Positions 29,071-39,094 of a stretch of DNA of 64,000 nucleotides are shown one piece after another (positions within the stretch are counted from its first letter, which is position 1; every line of letters starts with the position of its first letter). Under the pieces are notes generated by a model. It made no database searches, was not told where the DNA came from, and saw nothing but the letters and a program-made list of their open reading frames with translations. The position numbers and the translations under genes were made by a program. Source of the stretch: CAWAMD01 sp963783045. Lineage in GTDB: Bacteria; Actinomycetota; Nitriliruptoria; Nitriliruptorales; Nitriliruptoraceae. The DNA is taken from NCBI GenBank assembly GCA_963783045.1, contig CAWAMD010000004.1:62001-126000 (forward strand), in the 5' to 3' direction.

Positions 29071-30192
29071 TCAGGCGTCCATCAGCTCGTCGACGGCGTC
29101 GAGGAGCCGGTCGACGTTCCCGTGCGTCGCGCCGTGCCCCATCAGCCCGACGCGCCACGCCGTTCCGGCGAACGCCCCGAGCCCGCCGCCGACCTCGATG
29201 CCGTGCTCCTCGAGCAGCCGCCGGCGCAGGGCGGCCTCGTCGGTGCCCTCGGGGAACGCGAACGTCGTCAGCTGCGGGAGGCGATGCCCCTCCTGGGCGA
29301 GCAGGCTCCAGCCGCGGTCGGTGACCTGCTGGTGGAAGAGCCGACCGACCTCGTCGTGGCGCGCCCAGCGCTTCTCGAGCCCCTCCTCGAGGACGATCCG
29401 CAGGCCCTCGTGGAGGCCGAGCAGTGCCGAGATCGGGGCGGTGTGGTGATACGCCCGCTCCGCGCCCCAGTAGCGCCGGACGCCGTTCACGTCGAGATAC
29501 CACGACTGGACCGGCGTGCTGCGCCCCGTCACGATCTCCTCGGCCTTCGGCGAGAAGGTGATGGGCGCCAGGCCGGGCGGGACCGAGAGGCACTTCTGCG
29601 TCCCCGAGTAGACGACATCGAGCCCCCAGGCGTCGACCTCGACGGGGACGCCACCGAGCGAGGTGACCGTGTCCACGACCAGCAGCGTCGGCCGGTCGCG
29701 GCACAGCTCGCCGACCTCGACGAGCGGCTGGTGCGCACCGGTCGAGGTCTCGGCGTGCACGAGCACGACGGCCTTCGCGTCCGGATGAGCGTCGAGCGCG
29801 CCGGCGACACGCTCCGGCGGGATGATCCTCCCCCACTCCTCGGCGAGCTCGACCACGGTCGCACCGGCTCGGCGGGCGGTGTCCGCCAGACGGCCGCCGA
29901 AGACCCCGTTCACCCCGACGATGACGGTGTCGCCCGGCTCGACGACGTTCACGACGGCCGTTTCCATACCGGCGCTACCCGTACCCGACACCGCGTAGGT
30001 CAGACGGTTCCCGGTTCGGAACACCTGGCGCAGCATGTCGGCGATCTCCGCCATCACCTGCAGGAACCAGGGGTCGAGGTGTCCGACCATGCCGCGGGCC
30101 TGGGCGTCGAGAACGCGAGGGTCGACCGGGCTCGGGCCCGGCCCGAGCAGGAGGCGTTCCGGCGGCCGTGCGGCCTCGGGCAGCGTCGTCAC
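29071..30192 (-). CDS. Class V aminotransferase, alanine/serine-glyoxylate type
   Basis: This PLP enzyme probably transfers the amino group of alanine or serine to glyoxylate. The 373-residue protein shows LLGPGPSPVDPRVL, YAVSGTGSAGMETAVVN, VLVHAETSTGAHQPL, VDTVTSLGGVPVEVD with the PLP-ring Asp, and YSGTQKCLSVPPGLAP with the Schiff-base Lys. The C-terminus GTAWRVGLMGHGATHGNVDR is typical. The GTG at 30192 is preferred over the ATG at 30222 because GAGGAG lies just upstream. In the same genome region a malyl-CoA lyase-like gene could produce glyoxylate, which would fit, but the link is only suggestive. Confidence 0.9.
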   Translation of the reverse strand: MTTLPEAARPPERLLLGPGPSPVDPRVLDAQARGMVGHLDPWFLQVMAEIADMLRQVFRTGNRLTYAVSGTGSAGMETAVVNVVEPGDTVIVGVNGVFGGRLADTARRAGATVVELAEEWGRIIPPERVAGALDAHPDAKAVVLVHAETSTGAHQPLVEVGELCRDRPTLLVVDTVTSLGGVPVEVDAWGLDVVYSGTQKCLSVPPGLAPITFSPKAEEIVTGRSTPVQSWYLDVNGVRRYWGAERAYHHTAPISALLGLHEGLRIVLEEGLEKRWARHDEVGRLFHQQVTDRGWSLLAQEGHRLPQLTTFAFPEGTDEAALRRRLLEEHGIEVGGGLGAFAGTAWRVGLMGHGATHGNVDRLLDAVDELMDA

Positions 30193-30394
30193 AGTGGCTC
30201 CTCGAGTCGGGGTGGACAGCATCGCGCACCGACCTGGCGATGGCCAACCGACGCCGGCGGCAGCACGTGCTTGGCGTCACCGTGCGTCACCAGGCATGCT
30301 GCCAGCCTCACTGAGCGCGGGACATCCTTCACTGGTGGTGGTCCTGTGTCGATCATCAGATAGGACCGTGGAGACGGCGGCCTGGAGGTGGGAC

Positions 30395-30535
30395 ATGTGG
30401 ATGTGGTGCGCGAAGCACGAGCAGGTCGAGCCCGACTGGTGGGGCCGGGCCGACCACGAATGGATCGGTCCCTACGAGACCGAGCACGAGGCGGCGGCCT
30501 GGTCGAGGATCAACAGCGACGCGATGAGCGTCTGA
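30395..30535 (+). CDS. Trp-rich 46-residue protein, unknown function
   Basis: This short plus-strand gene encodes MWMWCAKHEQVEPDWWGRAD followed by 26 more residues rich in Glu, His and Trp, ending at a TGA at 30533-30535. Six of the 46 residues are Trp. GGAGGTGGGAC immediately precedes the ATG at a workable spacing, and the gene ends at a convergent hairpin (30543-30580), which supports real translation. It has no signal peptide and no membrane segment. The composition (WxWC near the N-terminus, GPYETEHEAAAWSRIN near the C-terminus) resembles no family I can name. Confidence 0.5.
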   Translation: MWMWCAKHEQVEPDWWGRADHEWIGPYETEHEAAAWSRINSDAMSV

Positions 30536-30542
30536 CACCTGC

Positions 30543-30580
30543 CGGCGGCGGGGCCCGGACGTCCCGGACCCCGGCCGCCG
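30543..30580. terminator. Convergent hairpin after the Trp-rich ORF and the M6 protease
   Basis: CGGCGG (30543-30548) pairs with CCGCCG (30575-30580). The stem continues, with one bulge and one mismatch, through a GGGG/CCCC and a CCGG/CCGG block to a five-base loop at 30559-30563. It lies between the Trp-rich gene stop (30535) and the protease stop (30587), so it can end both transcripts. Confidence 0.6.
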
Positions 30581-30586
30581 TCGTGG

Positions 30587-33500
30587 TCACCGATCGGCGA
30601 TGAGCGACGCCACCTGATCGCTCACGCGGGCGCTGATGGCTGCCGTGCCACCCGCGAGGATGGCGCCGTCGACCGCGTTGCGGTGGCCGGCGAGCATGTC
30701 CCGCACGGACGGGCTGTTGTCCACCGACGCCGGGTCGACGAGCGCCAGCACGCCCCCGAGGCGATAGGCGAGCGGCGCAGCCGCGAGCGCGTCGGGGAAC
30801 GCACGGCCGGAGGCCAGCACCACGGGCGTCCGCGACGCTCCCTGCGCCACGGCCTGCTCGAGGATGGCGAGCGCGGTCTGGTAGCGCGTCCGCCCGGCGA
30901 GCCGCTGGACCTGGTAGCCCGCGTCGGTCAGCTGCTTCTCGGCCTGCGCGCTGACGGCTGCCGTGCCACCCGCGATCCACACCCGGCCACCGGAGACGAG
31001 GTCGCGCTTCAGCGCAGCCATGGTGGCGTCCGGCACACGGTCCGGGTAGCTGAGAAGCACCGGGGCCCTGCCGTGGGTGGACAGGCTGCCGGCCGCCAGC
31101 GCATCCGGCCACGCATCGCGTGACGGATCGGGGTGCGCGCCGAGCGCAACGATCATCTGCCCGGCCTGCTTGCCGCCCCCCTGGGTCACGATCTCGTCGG
31201 CGATGCGGCCCGCGGTCTCGAAGCGGCTGGGACCGGCGAGCCGTACCACCTCGATGCCGCGCGCACGGATCTCGTCCGCGACGGTCTCGCTGATCGACGC
31301 CGTGCCGCCGGCGATGAACACGCGGCTCACGCCGAGCCGGTCGAGCTCGGCTGCGACCGCCTGGTGGAGATGGTCGCTCGGGTTGAGCAGCACCGGGCCG
31401 TCCACCTGGGCTGCCAGCCCGGCCGCCGACAGGGCGTCGGGGAACTTGTAGGCGAGGGCGAGCACGGCGCTGTCGGCGGACGAGAAGGCCCGCCGGCTCA
31501 GCGAGACGGAGGTCTCGACGCGCGAGCTGCCGGAGGCACGCTCCACCCGGTCAGCCGCGACCGGCTCGCCGCTGGGCTGCTGGTCGGCGTTGCTGGCCGA
31601 CCCGCCAGAGCCTCCCGAGCCCCCCGAGCCGCCGGTCCCGCCGGTCCCGCCGGTGCCACCGGTGCCACCGGTGCCACCGGTGTCGCCGCCGGGCGGTATC
31701 GGCGCGCCGGACGCGTCGAGGTAGCCGTAGTCGAAGGTGCCACAGCCGGAGCCGAGGTCGAAGGTCACGTTGCCCTTCAGGTTGCCGGGCGCGGTGGCGG
31801 GCCCAACGTCGGTCCCGGACATCCCGTCCACCGTGAACGCGAGACAGCCGAAGCTGAAGTTCCAGTTGCCGTCGGACGACGACGGATCCGTGTAGTTGTC
31901 CGTCCAGTCCTTGTCCGAGAACGTGTTGTCGCCGGACTGGGCCGTGAAGGCGGCGTCGGCCAGGTTCGGCGTGTCGCTGCCGGGCTCGGGCTGCGAGTCC
32001 AGCGGCGACTGCGCCGGGGGGTCGTCGGTGCCGACGTTGCCGTAGCCGTGCGCCTCGTCGGTGTACATCAGGTACAGGCCGGGCGAGAAGGTCGGGCCGC
32101 CGCGCTCCGACTGGCCGTGGCCGTCCTCGTCGAAGCCGGACCGGTCGCGCATCTCGAGGTAGTACCCATGGTCGGCGGGCGACCCGGACGTGGCCGAGAC
32201 GTACTTCCAGGCGTCCGTGCACACGTCGGCGACGGACCCGCCCTCGGTGCATCCGCCCGGGAACACACGCTCGTCGGACGGGCTGCCGCTGTCCTCGAAG
32301 TCGGTCTCGTAGATCACGTCGTCGCCGGCCGTGACCTTCAGGTCGTCGATGAACCAGCCGGGGTGCGCGAGGCCGGCGTCGGTCGCGTAGGAGAGGCGCA
32401 GGACGGTGGGCTCACCGACGGCCGAGGACAGGTCGTACGAGTCCTCGGTGAAGGGCCCGTCCGGGTAGGAGCCGAGCACCCGGTCGGCGGTGGCGGTCCC
32501 GGCGTCGTACGACGCGTTCGTGCCGGTGATGCCGTTGCTGTACTGCTGCTGGCACCCGTTCGCGTTCGGGTTCGTCGTCGTGGTGTAGCCCGACTGCGAC
32601 GGCATGGACGTGTAGGTCTTCCCGCCGTCCGTCGAGTACATGACGAACCCGTAGTCGTAGTCCCACTCGATGTCGAAGTGGGTCTTGAACGACACCGTCA
32701 CGTTCGTGCCCGACGGCACGTCGGCGAGCTCCGGCAGGTAGATGTCGAGGTTGTGTCCGCCGTTCGGTGGACAGCCGAAGTCGTTGCCCGACCCCGACCA
32801 CCAGACATGGTCGGCGGACGCCGACTCCTTCACCTTCTGCGGATCGATGATCTGGCGTTTCGGGAGCTTCGCCGTGTAGGCGAGCCCGTTGTGGACGTCC
32901 TCGCCCTGCAGGGTGTAGGGCGACCCGTCGGGCTGCACCCACCGGATCTCGTGGATGTCACGCTTCGAGTCGGGCCAGTTCGTGACCGTGGTGCGCCCCT
33001 TGTCGAGCACCCGCGGGACGATCCAGCCGAGCTCCTGCTTCCCGAAGACGTCCATGTTCTGCGAGTGGTCGGACGCCATGAGCATCCACGAGCCGTAGGT
33101 CTCGCGACTGCCGAGCGAGTAGAAGTCGGGCAGGCCCAGCGAGTGTCCGTACTCGTGGCTGATGACGCTGGCGGAGTCGAAGACCGTCTCCGGGTTGACG
33201 TTGTAGGGACCGACCCGCACGTGGACGGGGATGCCCGTGTCCGTCGTCGTCATCTCGTTGCGGGACTCGTCGGTGTAGAAGAGCGGCTGGCCCTCGAGGT
33301 TCTTCAGCTGGTCGTCGGAGACGTAGCCCTTCAGACCCGTGTCCGGGTCGGTGTAGGAGAACTCGAGCGACGACGAGTGGGGCCAGATGTTGTCGTAGGG
33401 GGCGGCGTCGTAGGGGCAGGCCGCGGCACCCTCCTGGGAGACGCCGTTGCCGCCGCAGCCGACGAAGATCATCATGAAGAAGTCGACGACCCCGTCCTTG

Positions 33501-35332
33501 TCGGTGTCGTAGTCGGAGTAGTCGATCTCCGGGTCGGCGATCATCGCGGCGTCGTAGACGGCCTTCGCGGTCGGCCCGCAGCCGTTGTCGATCTGCATGA
33601 GCGGCCCGACCCCCGCCTCGGCGCCGACGAGCGCGCTCCCGGTGGCGTCCTGGCCGTAGTAGCCGGTGGTCCCGGGCAGCTGGTAGAAGCCGTCGACGAT
33701 CCGGTCGGGGTACAGCGGCGTGTCCTTGGCGTCCTTCAGCGTGGTCCCGGTGCACGTCCCGTTGGGCGACAGGTCGCTGAACACGAACCCGTTGTCCTGG
33801 TAGCGCTTGCTCGTGAACTGCACGTCCCAGCCGGCCTGGGCGATCCCGGCGGAGGGCACGGTGGCGTGCGGGTAGAGCTGCCCGAAGGACATCTCCTGGT
33901 AGAGGTTGAACGTCGACCCGGTGAAGTCGGGCGAGTTGATGATGGTCGCGAGCTCGGCGCCGGAGTGGTTGTCCTGATGGCTGCGGTCGCTGTAGTCGAC
34001 CGGGACGACCGGGAACGGCCGGTCGCCGTAGCGGGCCGTCTCGTACTGCGTGCCGGGCGGGACGACCTTCGGCCCGTGGCTCGTCGAGACGAGCGCGGTC
34101 CCCGACGGCTTGCCGTCGTAGGTCAGGGTCGCGGTCGACGACAGGTCCTTCCAGACGATCTGGGGGTCCTGCGCGGGCGTGTCGGCCTTCGCCTCGACCA
34201 CCAGGGTGGCGACTGCCGGGGTGCCGTCGTCGCCGGCGGCCTGCAGGCTGCCGACGGTCCAGGTGATGGCGCCGGACGAGATCGACGCGGTACCGGAGCC
34301 GTTGAGCGGTGACACCTTCGTGAACGTGGTGCCGTCGACCGAGGGGATCGCGACGGTCAGGCCGGACGCCGGCTGATCGGTGTAGTTGCGCACGAAGACG
34401 CGGAACGGGTAGGTATCCCCTGGCTTCACCCAGCCGACCGACGACACGAAGTCGTTCTCGATCAGCGGCGTGGACGGCGGCACCCGCAGGGCAGCCGCCC
34501 CGCTTCCGGCCGTGGCGGCGGCCCAGCTGCCACTGCTCGCGTCCGCATAGGAGGCGTCGACGACGCTGACGCCGACGCTGACCCGGTAGCCGGTGTCGGG
34601 TCCGGCGACCACGCCGGCGGTGACGCTGCCCGGGATGGTCTGGCTGAAGGTGCCGTCGCTCGCGGCGGTGAACGGTCCCACCTTGCGCAGGACGGCGCCG
34701 TCGGGATCGGTGACGAGCAGCGAGAACTGGGCGGGGACGCCGGTGCGGGTGGCCGCTCCGGTGGCGTTCGTGTCACGCTCGAAGACCGTCCCGGTGACGG
34801 GCAGCGCCTCCCCCGGCTCGTGGGTGCCGTCGACGCCCACGTCGGCGCCGAGCCGGTTCAGCCCGAAGTCGCTCGTACCGGCGGCCTCACCGTCGACGAG
34901 GATGTCCACGTCGATCCGGCCGGCGGGCCAGTCGGCGGCGGGCAGGATCTCGAACTCCCACTGGCTGTCGCTCGTGCGGAAGGTGGCGTCCTGGGTGTCG
35001 AAGGCCGCCCCGTCGGGCCCCTTGAACCGCGCCTGGACGGTCGGGCTGTCCCCCGCGCCGCTGACCGCGAACACGGCGAAGCCGCAGTCGTCACGGGAGT
35101 AGGCCCGCGAGTCGCTCACGTTGAGCCCGACGCCGGAGCACACCACCGGCGGCAGCTTGTAGTAGAGGAACCCACCGGCGCTGGCGCCGGACGCGGCCGG
35201 GTCGGCCGCCGCCGGCTGGCTCGGCTGCGCGCCGGCCGGTGCGGTCGTCAGCGGGGTGACCAGACCGAGCATGGTGAGGAGGGCGACCAGCAGGAAGCCG
35301 GCCCGGGAGGAGGTGACGGAACGAGCGCGCAC
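30587..35332 (-). CDS. Secreted M6-family metalloprotease with cell-wall-binding repeats
   Basis: The 1581-residue protein has a signal peptide at residues 1-36 (hydrophobic FLLVALLTMLGLVTPL, then APAGAQ). N-terminal beta domains (about 50-410) follow. The immune-inhibitor-A-like M6 catalytic region (about 430-1100) carries the zinc motif HEYGHSLGLPD with the HExxH at residues 726-730. A Gly/Thr then Gly/Ser linker lies near 1215-1240. About 300 C-terminal residues contain three cell-wall-binding type 2 repeats (FPDALSAAGLAA, AWPDALAAGSLS, AFPDALAAAPLA, each with an AGGTA motif), which should hold the protease on the wall. It starts at GTG 35332. Substrate specificity is unknown. Confidence 0.88.
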   Translation of the reverse strand: MRARSVTSSRAGFLLVALLTMLGLVTPLTTAPAGAQPSQPAAADPAASGASAGGFLYYKLPPVVCSGVGLNVSDSRAYSRDDCGFAVFAVSGAGDSPTVQARFKGPDGAAFDTQDATFRTSDSQWEFEILPAADWPAGRIDVDILVDGEAAGTSDFGLNRLGADVGVDGTHEPGEALPVTGTVFERDTNATGAATRTGVPAQFSLLVTDPDGAVLRKVGPFTAASDGTFSQTIPGSVTAGVVAGPDTGYRVSVGVSVVDASYADASSGSWAAATAGSGAAALRVPPSTPLIENDFVSSVGWVKPGDTYPFRVFVRNYTDQPASGLTVAIPSVDGTTFTKVSPLNGSGTASISSGAITWTVGSLQAAGDDGTPAVATLVVEAKADTPAQDPQIVWKDLSSTATLTYDGKPSGTALVSTSHGPKVVPPGTQYETARYGDRPFPVVPVDYSDRSHQDNHSGAELATIINSPDFTGSTFNLYQEMSFGQLYPHATVPSAGIAQAGWDVQFTSKRYQDNGFVFSDLSPNGTCTGTTLKDAKDTPLYPDRIVDGFYQLPGTTGYYGQDATGSALVGAEAGVGPLMQIDNGCGPTAKAVYDAAMIADPEIDYSDYDTDKDGVVDFFMMIFVGCGGNGVSQEGAAACPYDAAPYDNIWPHSSSLEFSYTDPDTGLKGYVSDDQLKNLEGQPLFYTDESRNEMTTTDTGIPVHVRVGPYNVNPETVFDSASVISHEYGHSLGLPDFYSLGSRETYGSWMLMASDHSQNMDVFGKQELGWIVPRVLDKGRTTVTNWPDSKRDIHEIRWVQPDGSPYTLQGEDVHNGLAYTAKLPKRQIIDPQKVKESASADHVWWSGSGNDFGCPPNGGHNLDIYLPELADVPSGTNVTVSFKTHFDIEWDYDYGFVMYSTDGGKTYTSMPSQSGYTTTTNPNANGCQQQYSNGITGTNASYDAGTATADRVLGSYPDGPFTEDSYDLSSAVGEPTVLRLSYATDAGLAHPGWFIDDLKVTAGDDVIYETDFEDSGSPSDERVFPGGCTEGGSVADVCTDAWKYVSATSGSPADHGYYLEMRDRSGFDEDGHGQSERGGPTFSPGLYLMYTDEAHGYGNVGTDDPPAQSPLDSQPEPGSDTPNLADAAFTAQSGDNTFSDKDWTDNYTDPSSSDGNWNFSFGCLAFTVDGMSGTDVGPATAPGNLKGNVTFDLGSGCGTFDYGYLDASGAPIPPGGDTGGTGGTGGTGGTGGTGGSGGSGGSGGSASNADQQPSGEPVAADRVERASGSSRVETSVSLSRRAFSSADSAVLALAYKFPDALSAAGLAAQVDGPVLLNPSDHLHQAVAAELDRLGVSRVFIAGGTASISETVADEIRARGIEVVRLAGPSRFETAGRIADEIVTQGGGKQAGQMIVALGAHPDPSRDAWPDALAAGSLSTHGRAPVLLSYPDRVPDATMAALKRDLVSGGRVWIAGGTAAVSAQAEKQLTDAGYQVQRLAGRTRYQTALAILEQAVAQGASRTPVVLASGRAFPDALAAAPLAYRLGGVLALVDPASVDNSPSVRDMLAGHRNAVDGAILAGGTAAISARVSDQVASLIADR

Positions 35333-35519
35333 GAGGGTCCCTTCGTCGCCGGTGAGGGCCGCGCCTGGTCCTCATCCGATGCTGCAGGCTTCGACGGCCG
35401 CCCCTCACGCTCCTCGCTGCCGTGCGACGACCGCGCGGAGATGGCCCTCCTTTGCGCCGCCGCGGCCCGGAGGAGCACCCGCGGTGACGACGCCCCATTG
35501 GACCGCGCCCGTACGCGAC

Positions 35520-35549
35520 GACCACCCCGACCGAACGGCCGGGGTGGTC
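35520..35549 (-). terminator. Terminator hairpin of the ilvBNC operon
   Basis: GACCACCCCG (35520-35529) pairs with CGGGGTGGTC (35540-35549), and a small inner CCG/CGG pair tightens the loop. It lies 30 bases after the ilvC stop. The remaining bases 35333-35519, upstream of the M6 protease, show no gene. Confidence 0.65.
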
Positions 35550-35578
35550 AGTCCTTCACGCAGCGTCGCGGTGGGCGG

Positions 35579-36580
35579 TCAGTCCTCGTCCTGCGGCAGC
35601 CAGGCCATCATGCCGCGCAGCTTCGCGCCGACCTCCTCGACCGGGTGCTCGGCGTGCTCGGCGCGCATCCGCTTGAAGGTCTCCGCGCCCTGCTCGTTCT
35701 CCTCGATCCACCGCTTCGCGAAGGTGCCGTCCTGGATCTCGGCGAGCACCTGCTGCATGGTCTGCTTCACGTGGTCGTCGACGACCCGCGGGCCGGAGAC
35801 GTAGTCGCCCCATTCCGCCGTGTCGGACACCGAGTAGCGCATCCGCTTCAGGCCGCCTTCGTAGATCAGGTCGACGATCAGCTTCAGCTCGTGAAGGCAC
35901 TCGAAGTAGGCGATCTCGGGCTGGTAGCCGGCCTCCATCAGCGTCTCGAAGCCCTTCTCGATCAGGCTCGACACCCCGCCGCACAGCACCGCCTGCTCAC
36001 CGAACAGGTCGGTCTCGGTCTCCTCGCCGAAGGTCGTCTCGATGACGCCGGCCTGGGTGCAGCCGATGCCCTTGGCGTAGGCCAGCGCCAGCGCCTTCGC
36101 GTTGCCGGTGGCGTCCTGGTGGATCGCGAGCAGCCCGGGCGTGCCGTTGCCCTCGACGAAGGTGCGACGCACGAGGTGGCCGGGCGACTTCGGCGCGATC
36201 ATGGTCACGTCGACGCCCTCGGGAGGCGCGATCTGCCCGAAGTGGATGTTGAAGCCGTGGGCGAACATGAGCATGTCGCCGTCCTGGAGGTTCGGCGCCA
36301 CGTCGGCGTCGTAGACGGCCTTCTGCGTCGTGTCCGGCAGCAGGATCATGACGATGTCGCCACGGGCCGCGGCGTCGGGCGTGTCGAGCACGGTCAGCCC
36401 CGCCTCCTCCGCTCTCGCCCGCGAGGACGAGTCGGGCCGCAGGCCGACGACGACGTCGACACCGGAGTCCTGCAGGTTGCGGGCATGGGCGTGGCCCTGC
36501 GAGCCGTAGCCGAGCACCGCTACCGTCTTGCCGTCGAGCAGACCCAGATCTGCGTCCGAGTCGTAGTACATGGTCGCCAC
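35579..36580 (-). CDS. ilvC: Ketol-acid reductoisomerase
   Basis: IlvC rearranges and reduces acetolactate or acetohydroxybutyrate with NADPH in branched-chain amino acid synthesis. The class I protein has 333 residues. It has [21 protein letters not shown] with the Rossmann motif, [37 protein letters not shown], and the metal-binding Asp/Glu residues in [19 protein letters not shown] and in [22 protein letters not shown] 36580 is the start. It lies 46 bases after ilvN and is the last gene of ilvB-ilvN-ilvC. Confidence 0.97.
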   Translation of the reverse strand: MATMYYDSDADLGLLDGKTVAVLGYGSQGHAHARNLQDSGVDVVVGLRPDSSSRARAEEAGLTVLDTPDAAARGDIVMILLPDTTQKAVYDADVAPNLQDGDMLMFAHGFNIHFGQIAPPEGVDVTMIAPKSPGHLVRRTFVEGNGTPGLLAIHQDATGNAKALALAYAKGIGCTQAGVIETTFGEETETDLFGEQAVLCGGVSSLIEKGFETLMEAGYQPEIAYFECLHELKLIVDLIYEGGLKRMRYSVSDTAEWGDYVSGPRVVDDHVKQTMQQVLAEIQDGTFAKRWIEENEQGAETFKRMRAEHAEHPVEEVGAKLRGMMAWLPQDED

Positions 36581-36626
36581 GAGGATTCCTTACCTGTCGG
36601 TGGGGGCTGTTGAAAGCGGGAGGGGC

Positions 36627-37217
36627 CTAGACGACCCGCTGCATCCGGAAGCGTGCGCCGTCGGTGATCGACTTCGCGCCACGGGCCAGCGAGATCGTGC
36701 CGCTGCGCACGAGCTCACGGATGCCGTGGGGTTCGAGCAGCTCGACCATCGCCTCGAGCTTGGCCGGGGAGCCGGCGGCCTCGATCGTGATCGAGTCGTG
36801 GTCCACGTCGACGATCTTCGCCCGGAACACGTCGGCCAGCTCGATGATCTGGCTGCGGGTCGTCGCGTCGGCGGACACCTTGACGAGCTGGAGCTCTCGC
36901 TCGACGGACTCGGCCGGGTCGAGCTCGACGATCTTCAGCACGTTGATGAGCTTGTTCAGCTGCTTGATGACCTGCTCGAGCTGGACCGCCTCGGTCCCGA
37001 CGACGATCGTCAGCCGCGAGACCCGCGCGTCCTCGGTCGGGCCGACGGCCAGCGAGTGGATGTTGTAGCCCCGCCGGGCGAACATGCCCGCGATCCGGGT
37101 CAGGACCCCGGGCTTGTTCTCGACGAGGACGGAGAGGGTGTGTCGCTGCTCCACCGGAAGTCCTTTTCCTGAAGCCTGGATGACGCCTTCCACGGCGCCG
37201 GCGCTCGCGCTGCTCAT
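36627..37217 (-). CDS. ilvN: Acetolactate synthase small (regulatory) subunit
   Basis: IlvN binds the catalytic subunit IlvB and mediates valine feedback. The 196-residue protein has the N-terminal ACT domain [21 protein letters not shown] and [16 protein letters not shown], followed by a [15 protein letters not shown] linker and the C-terminal domain [25 protein letters not shown] 37217 overlaps the ilvB stop by four bases. The first 22 residues are low-complexity, so the true start could be slightly further in. It is controlled together with ilvB by the leader region at 39045-39168. Confidence 0.95.
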   Translation of the reverse strand: MSSASAGAVEGVIQASGKGLPVEQRHTLSVLVENKPGVLTRIAGMFARRGYNIHSLAVGPTEDARVSRLTIVVGTEAVQLEQVIKQLNKLINVLKIVELDPAESVERELQLVKVSADATTRSQIIELADVFRAKIVDVDHDSITIEAAGSPAKLEAMVELLEPHGIRELVRSGTISLARGAKSITDGARFRMQRVV

Positions 37218-38980
37218 CCGAGCCCCGGCTCGCCGACGTTCGCGTCGGCATCCTCGCGGGCACGCCACTCGGCCACCGACTCGATGAGCTCGTCGTTGCT
37301 CGCACCGGCCGGCACCATCGGGAAGACCATCTCGTCCGGGTCGACACGGAGGTCGATGAGCACCGGCTTGTCGGTGATCTCACGCGCCTTGGCGAGGACG
37401 GCGTCGAGCTCGTCGACGGTGGTCGCCCGGAACCCGGGGATCCCGTAGGCGTCGGCGAGCTTCACGAGGTCCGGCAGGTCGGGTGGCAGGTACACCTCCG
37501 AGAGCCGGTTCTCGTAGAAGAGGTGCTGCCACTGGCGGACCATGCCGAGGTAGTTGTTGTTGATGACGCAGAAGACCACCGGGATGTCGTGCTGCACCGC
37601 CGTGGCGAGCTCCTGCATCGTCATCTGGAAGCAGCCGTCGCCGTCGATGCACACGACGGGGGCCTCGGGCAGGGCGACCTTCGCCCCGATGGCGGCGGGG
37701 ACGCCGAAGCCCATGGTCCCGAGCCCGCCGGAGTTGATCCACTGCCCGGGGCGCGTGTACGGGATGAGCTGGGCGGCCCACATCTGGTGCTGGCCGACGC
37801 CGCCGACGTAGGTGGCGTCGTCGCCCCACGTGTCGTAGATCGCCCGGATGGCGGTCTGCGGCTTGATCGGACCGCTCGACGGCTGGTCGCAGTGCAGCGG
37901 GTGCTCGCGCTTGAGGGTGGCCAGGTGCTCGCGCCAGGCGGCCGTGTCGGGGCGCGCCGCGTCGCCGTGCCGCTCGATGCGGTCGCGTGCGGCCTTCACG
38001 AGCTGGCCGATGACCGTCTTCGCGTCCCCGACGATGGGCACGTCGACCGGCCGGTTCTTGCCGATCTCCGCCGGGTCGATGTCGACGTGGATCACCTGGG
38101 CGCCCGGGGCGAACGCGTCGAGCTTGCCGGTGACCCGGTCGTCGAACCGGGCACCGAGGGTGACCAGGAGATCCGTCTCCTGGAACGCCCGCACGGCCGC
38201 GTAGTGGCCGTGCATCCCCGGCATCCCGACGAAGAGCTCGTGGCCGTCGGGGAACGCCCCGCGGGCCATCAGCGTCGTGACCACCGGAAGGTCGAGCAGC
38301 GTGGCGAGCTCGAAGAGCTCCGCGCCGGCGCCGGCACGCACGATCCCGCCGCCGGCGTAGATGACCGGCCGCTTCGCCCGGGCGATGAGGTCGGCCGCCT
38401 CACGGACCATCTTGCCGTGCCCGCGCACCGTCGGTCGGTAGCCCGGGAGGTCCATGTGCTCGGGCCAGCGCCACTCCATCTGGGCGTTGAGGATGTCCTT
38501 CGGGATGTCGACGAGCACCGGACCGGGCCGACCCGTCGAGGCGACGTGGTAGGCCTCCTTGATGGCCGCGGGGATGCGCTCGACCTCGCGGACGAGCTCG
38601 TTGTGCTTCGTGACGGGCATGGACATGCCGGTCACGTCGGCCTCCTGGAAGGCGTCCGAGCCGATCGACGAGGTCGCCACCTGCCCGGTGATCGCCAGGA
38701 CCGGGATGGAGTCCATGTGGGCGTCGGCCAGGCCGGTCAGCAGGTTGGTCGCCGCGGGGCCCGAGGTCACGATGCACACGCCGGGGCGGCCGGTGACGTG
38801 CGCGTAGCCCTCGGCCATGTGCGCCGCGCCCTGCTCGTGACGGACGAGGACGTGGCGGATCCCCGAGGTGAGGATCGGGTCGTAGGCCGGGAGGATCGCA
38901 CCGCCCGGGTAGCCGAAGATCACGTCGACCCCGAGCTCTTCCAGGCTCTTCATCACGGCCTGGGCGCCCGTCACCTGCAT
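37214..38980 (-). CDS. ilvB: Acetolactate synthase large (catalytic) subunit
   Basis: This TPP- and FAD-dependent enzyme forms acetolactate or acetohydroxybutyrate from pyruvate. The 588-residue protein starts [20 protein letters not shown]. It has [12 protein letters not shown], the catalytic Glu49 in [15 protein letters not shown], a [14 protein letters not shown] segment, [21 protein letters not shown] for FAD binding, and the TPP motif [18 protein letters not shown] continuing to [15 protein letters not shown] 38980 has GAAGGTG upstream; an ATG five codons earlier is less well placed. It is first of ilvBNC, preceded by a leader peptide and hairpin typical of attenuation. Confidence 0.96.
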   Translation of the reverse strand: MQVTGAQAVMKSLEELGVDVIFGYPGGAILPAYDPILTSGIRHVLVRHEQGAAHMAEGYAHVTGRPGVCIVTSGPAATNLLTGLADAHMDSIPVLAITGQVATSSIGSDAFQEADVTGMSMPVTKHNELVREVERIPAAIKEAYHVASTGRPGPVLVDIPKDILNAQMEWRWPEHMDLPGYRPTVRGHGKMVREAADLIARAKRPVIYAGGGIVRAGAGAELFELATLLDLPVVTTLMARGAFPDGHELFVGMPGMHGHYAAVRAFQETDLLVTLGARFDDRVTGKLDAFAPGAQVIHVDIDPAEIGKNRPVDVPIVGDAKTVIGQLVKAARDRIERHGDAARPDTAAWREHLATLKREHPLHCDQPSSGPIKPQTAIRAIYDTWGDDATYVGGVGQHQMWAAQLIPYTRPGQWINSGGLGTMGFGVPAAIGAKVALPEAPVVCIDGDGCFQMTMQELATAVQHDIPVVFCVINNNYLGMVRQWQHLFYENRLSEVYLPPDLPDLVKLADAYGIPGFRATTVDELDAVLAKAREITDKPVLIDLRVDPDEMVFPMVPAGASNDELIESVAEWRAREDADANVGEPGLG

Positions 38981-39044
38981 GTCGTCACCTTCCATCGTCC
39001 GTCGCCGCACCGGCCGGCCGGCGCACATGCCCCTCGAAAGACGG

Positions 39045-39094
39045 GAACCTCCCTGGTGCGGGAGGTTCGCGCGTGCCCGGGTGCGGACACGCGC
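39045..39094 (-). promoter_or_regulatory. Attenuator hairpins in the ilvB leader
   Basis: On the minus strand a first stem, GCGCGTG/CACGCGC (39094-39088 with 39075-39069), starts at the leader stop codon. It is followed directly by a perfect nine-bp stem, GAACCTCCC/GGGAGGTTC (39068-39060 with 39053-39045), with a six-base loop and then CCGTCTTTCG. The second hairpin looks like an intrinsic terminator about 65 bases before ilvB. Ribosome stalling on the Val-rich end of the leader peptide would cover the first stem. How the terminator is then avoided needs an antiterminator pairing that I have not worked out. Confidence 0.6.
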
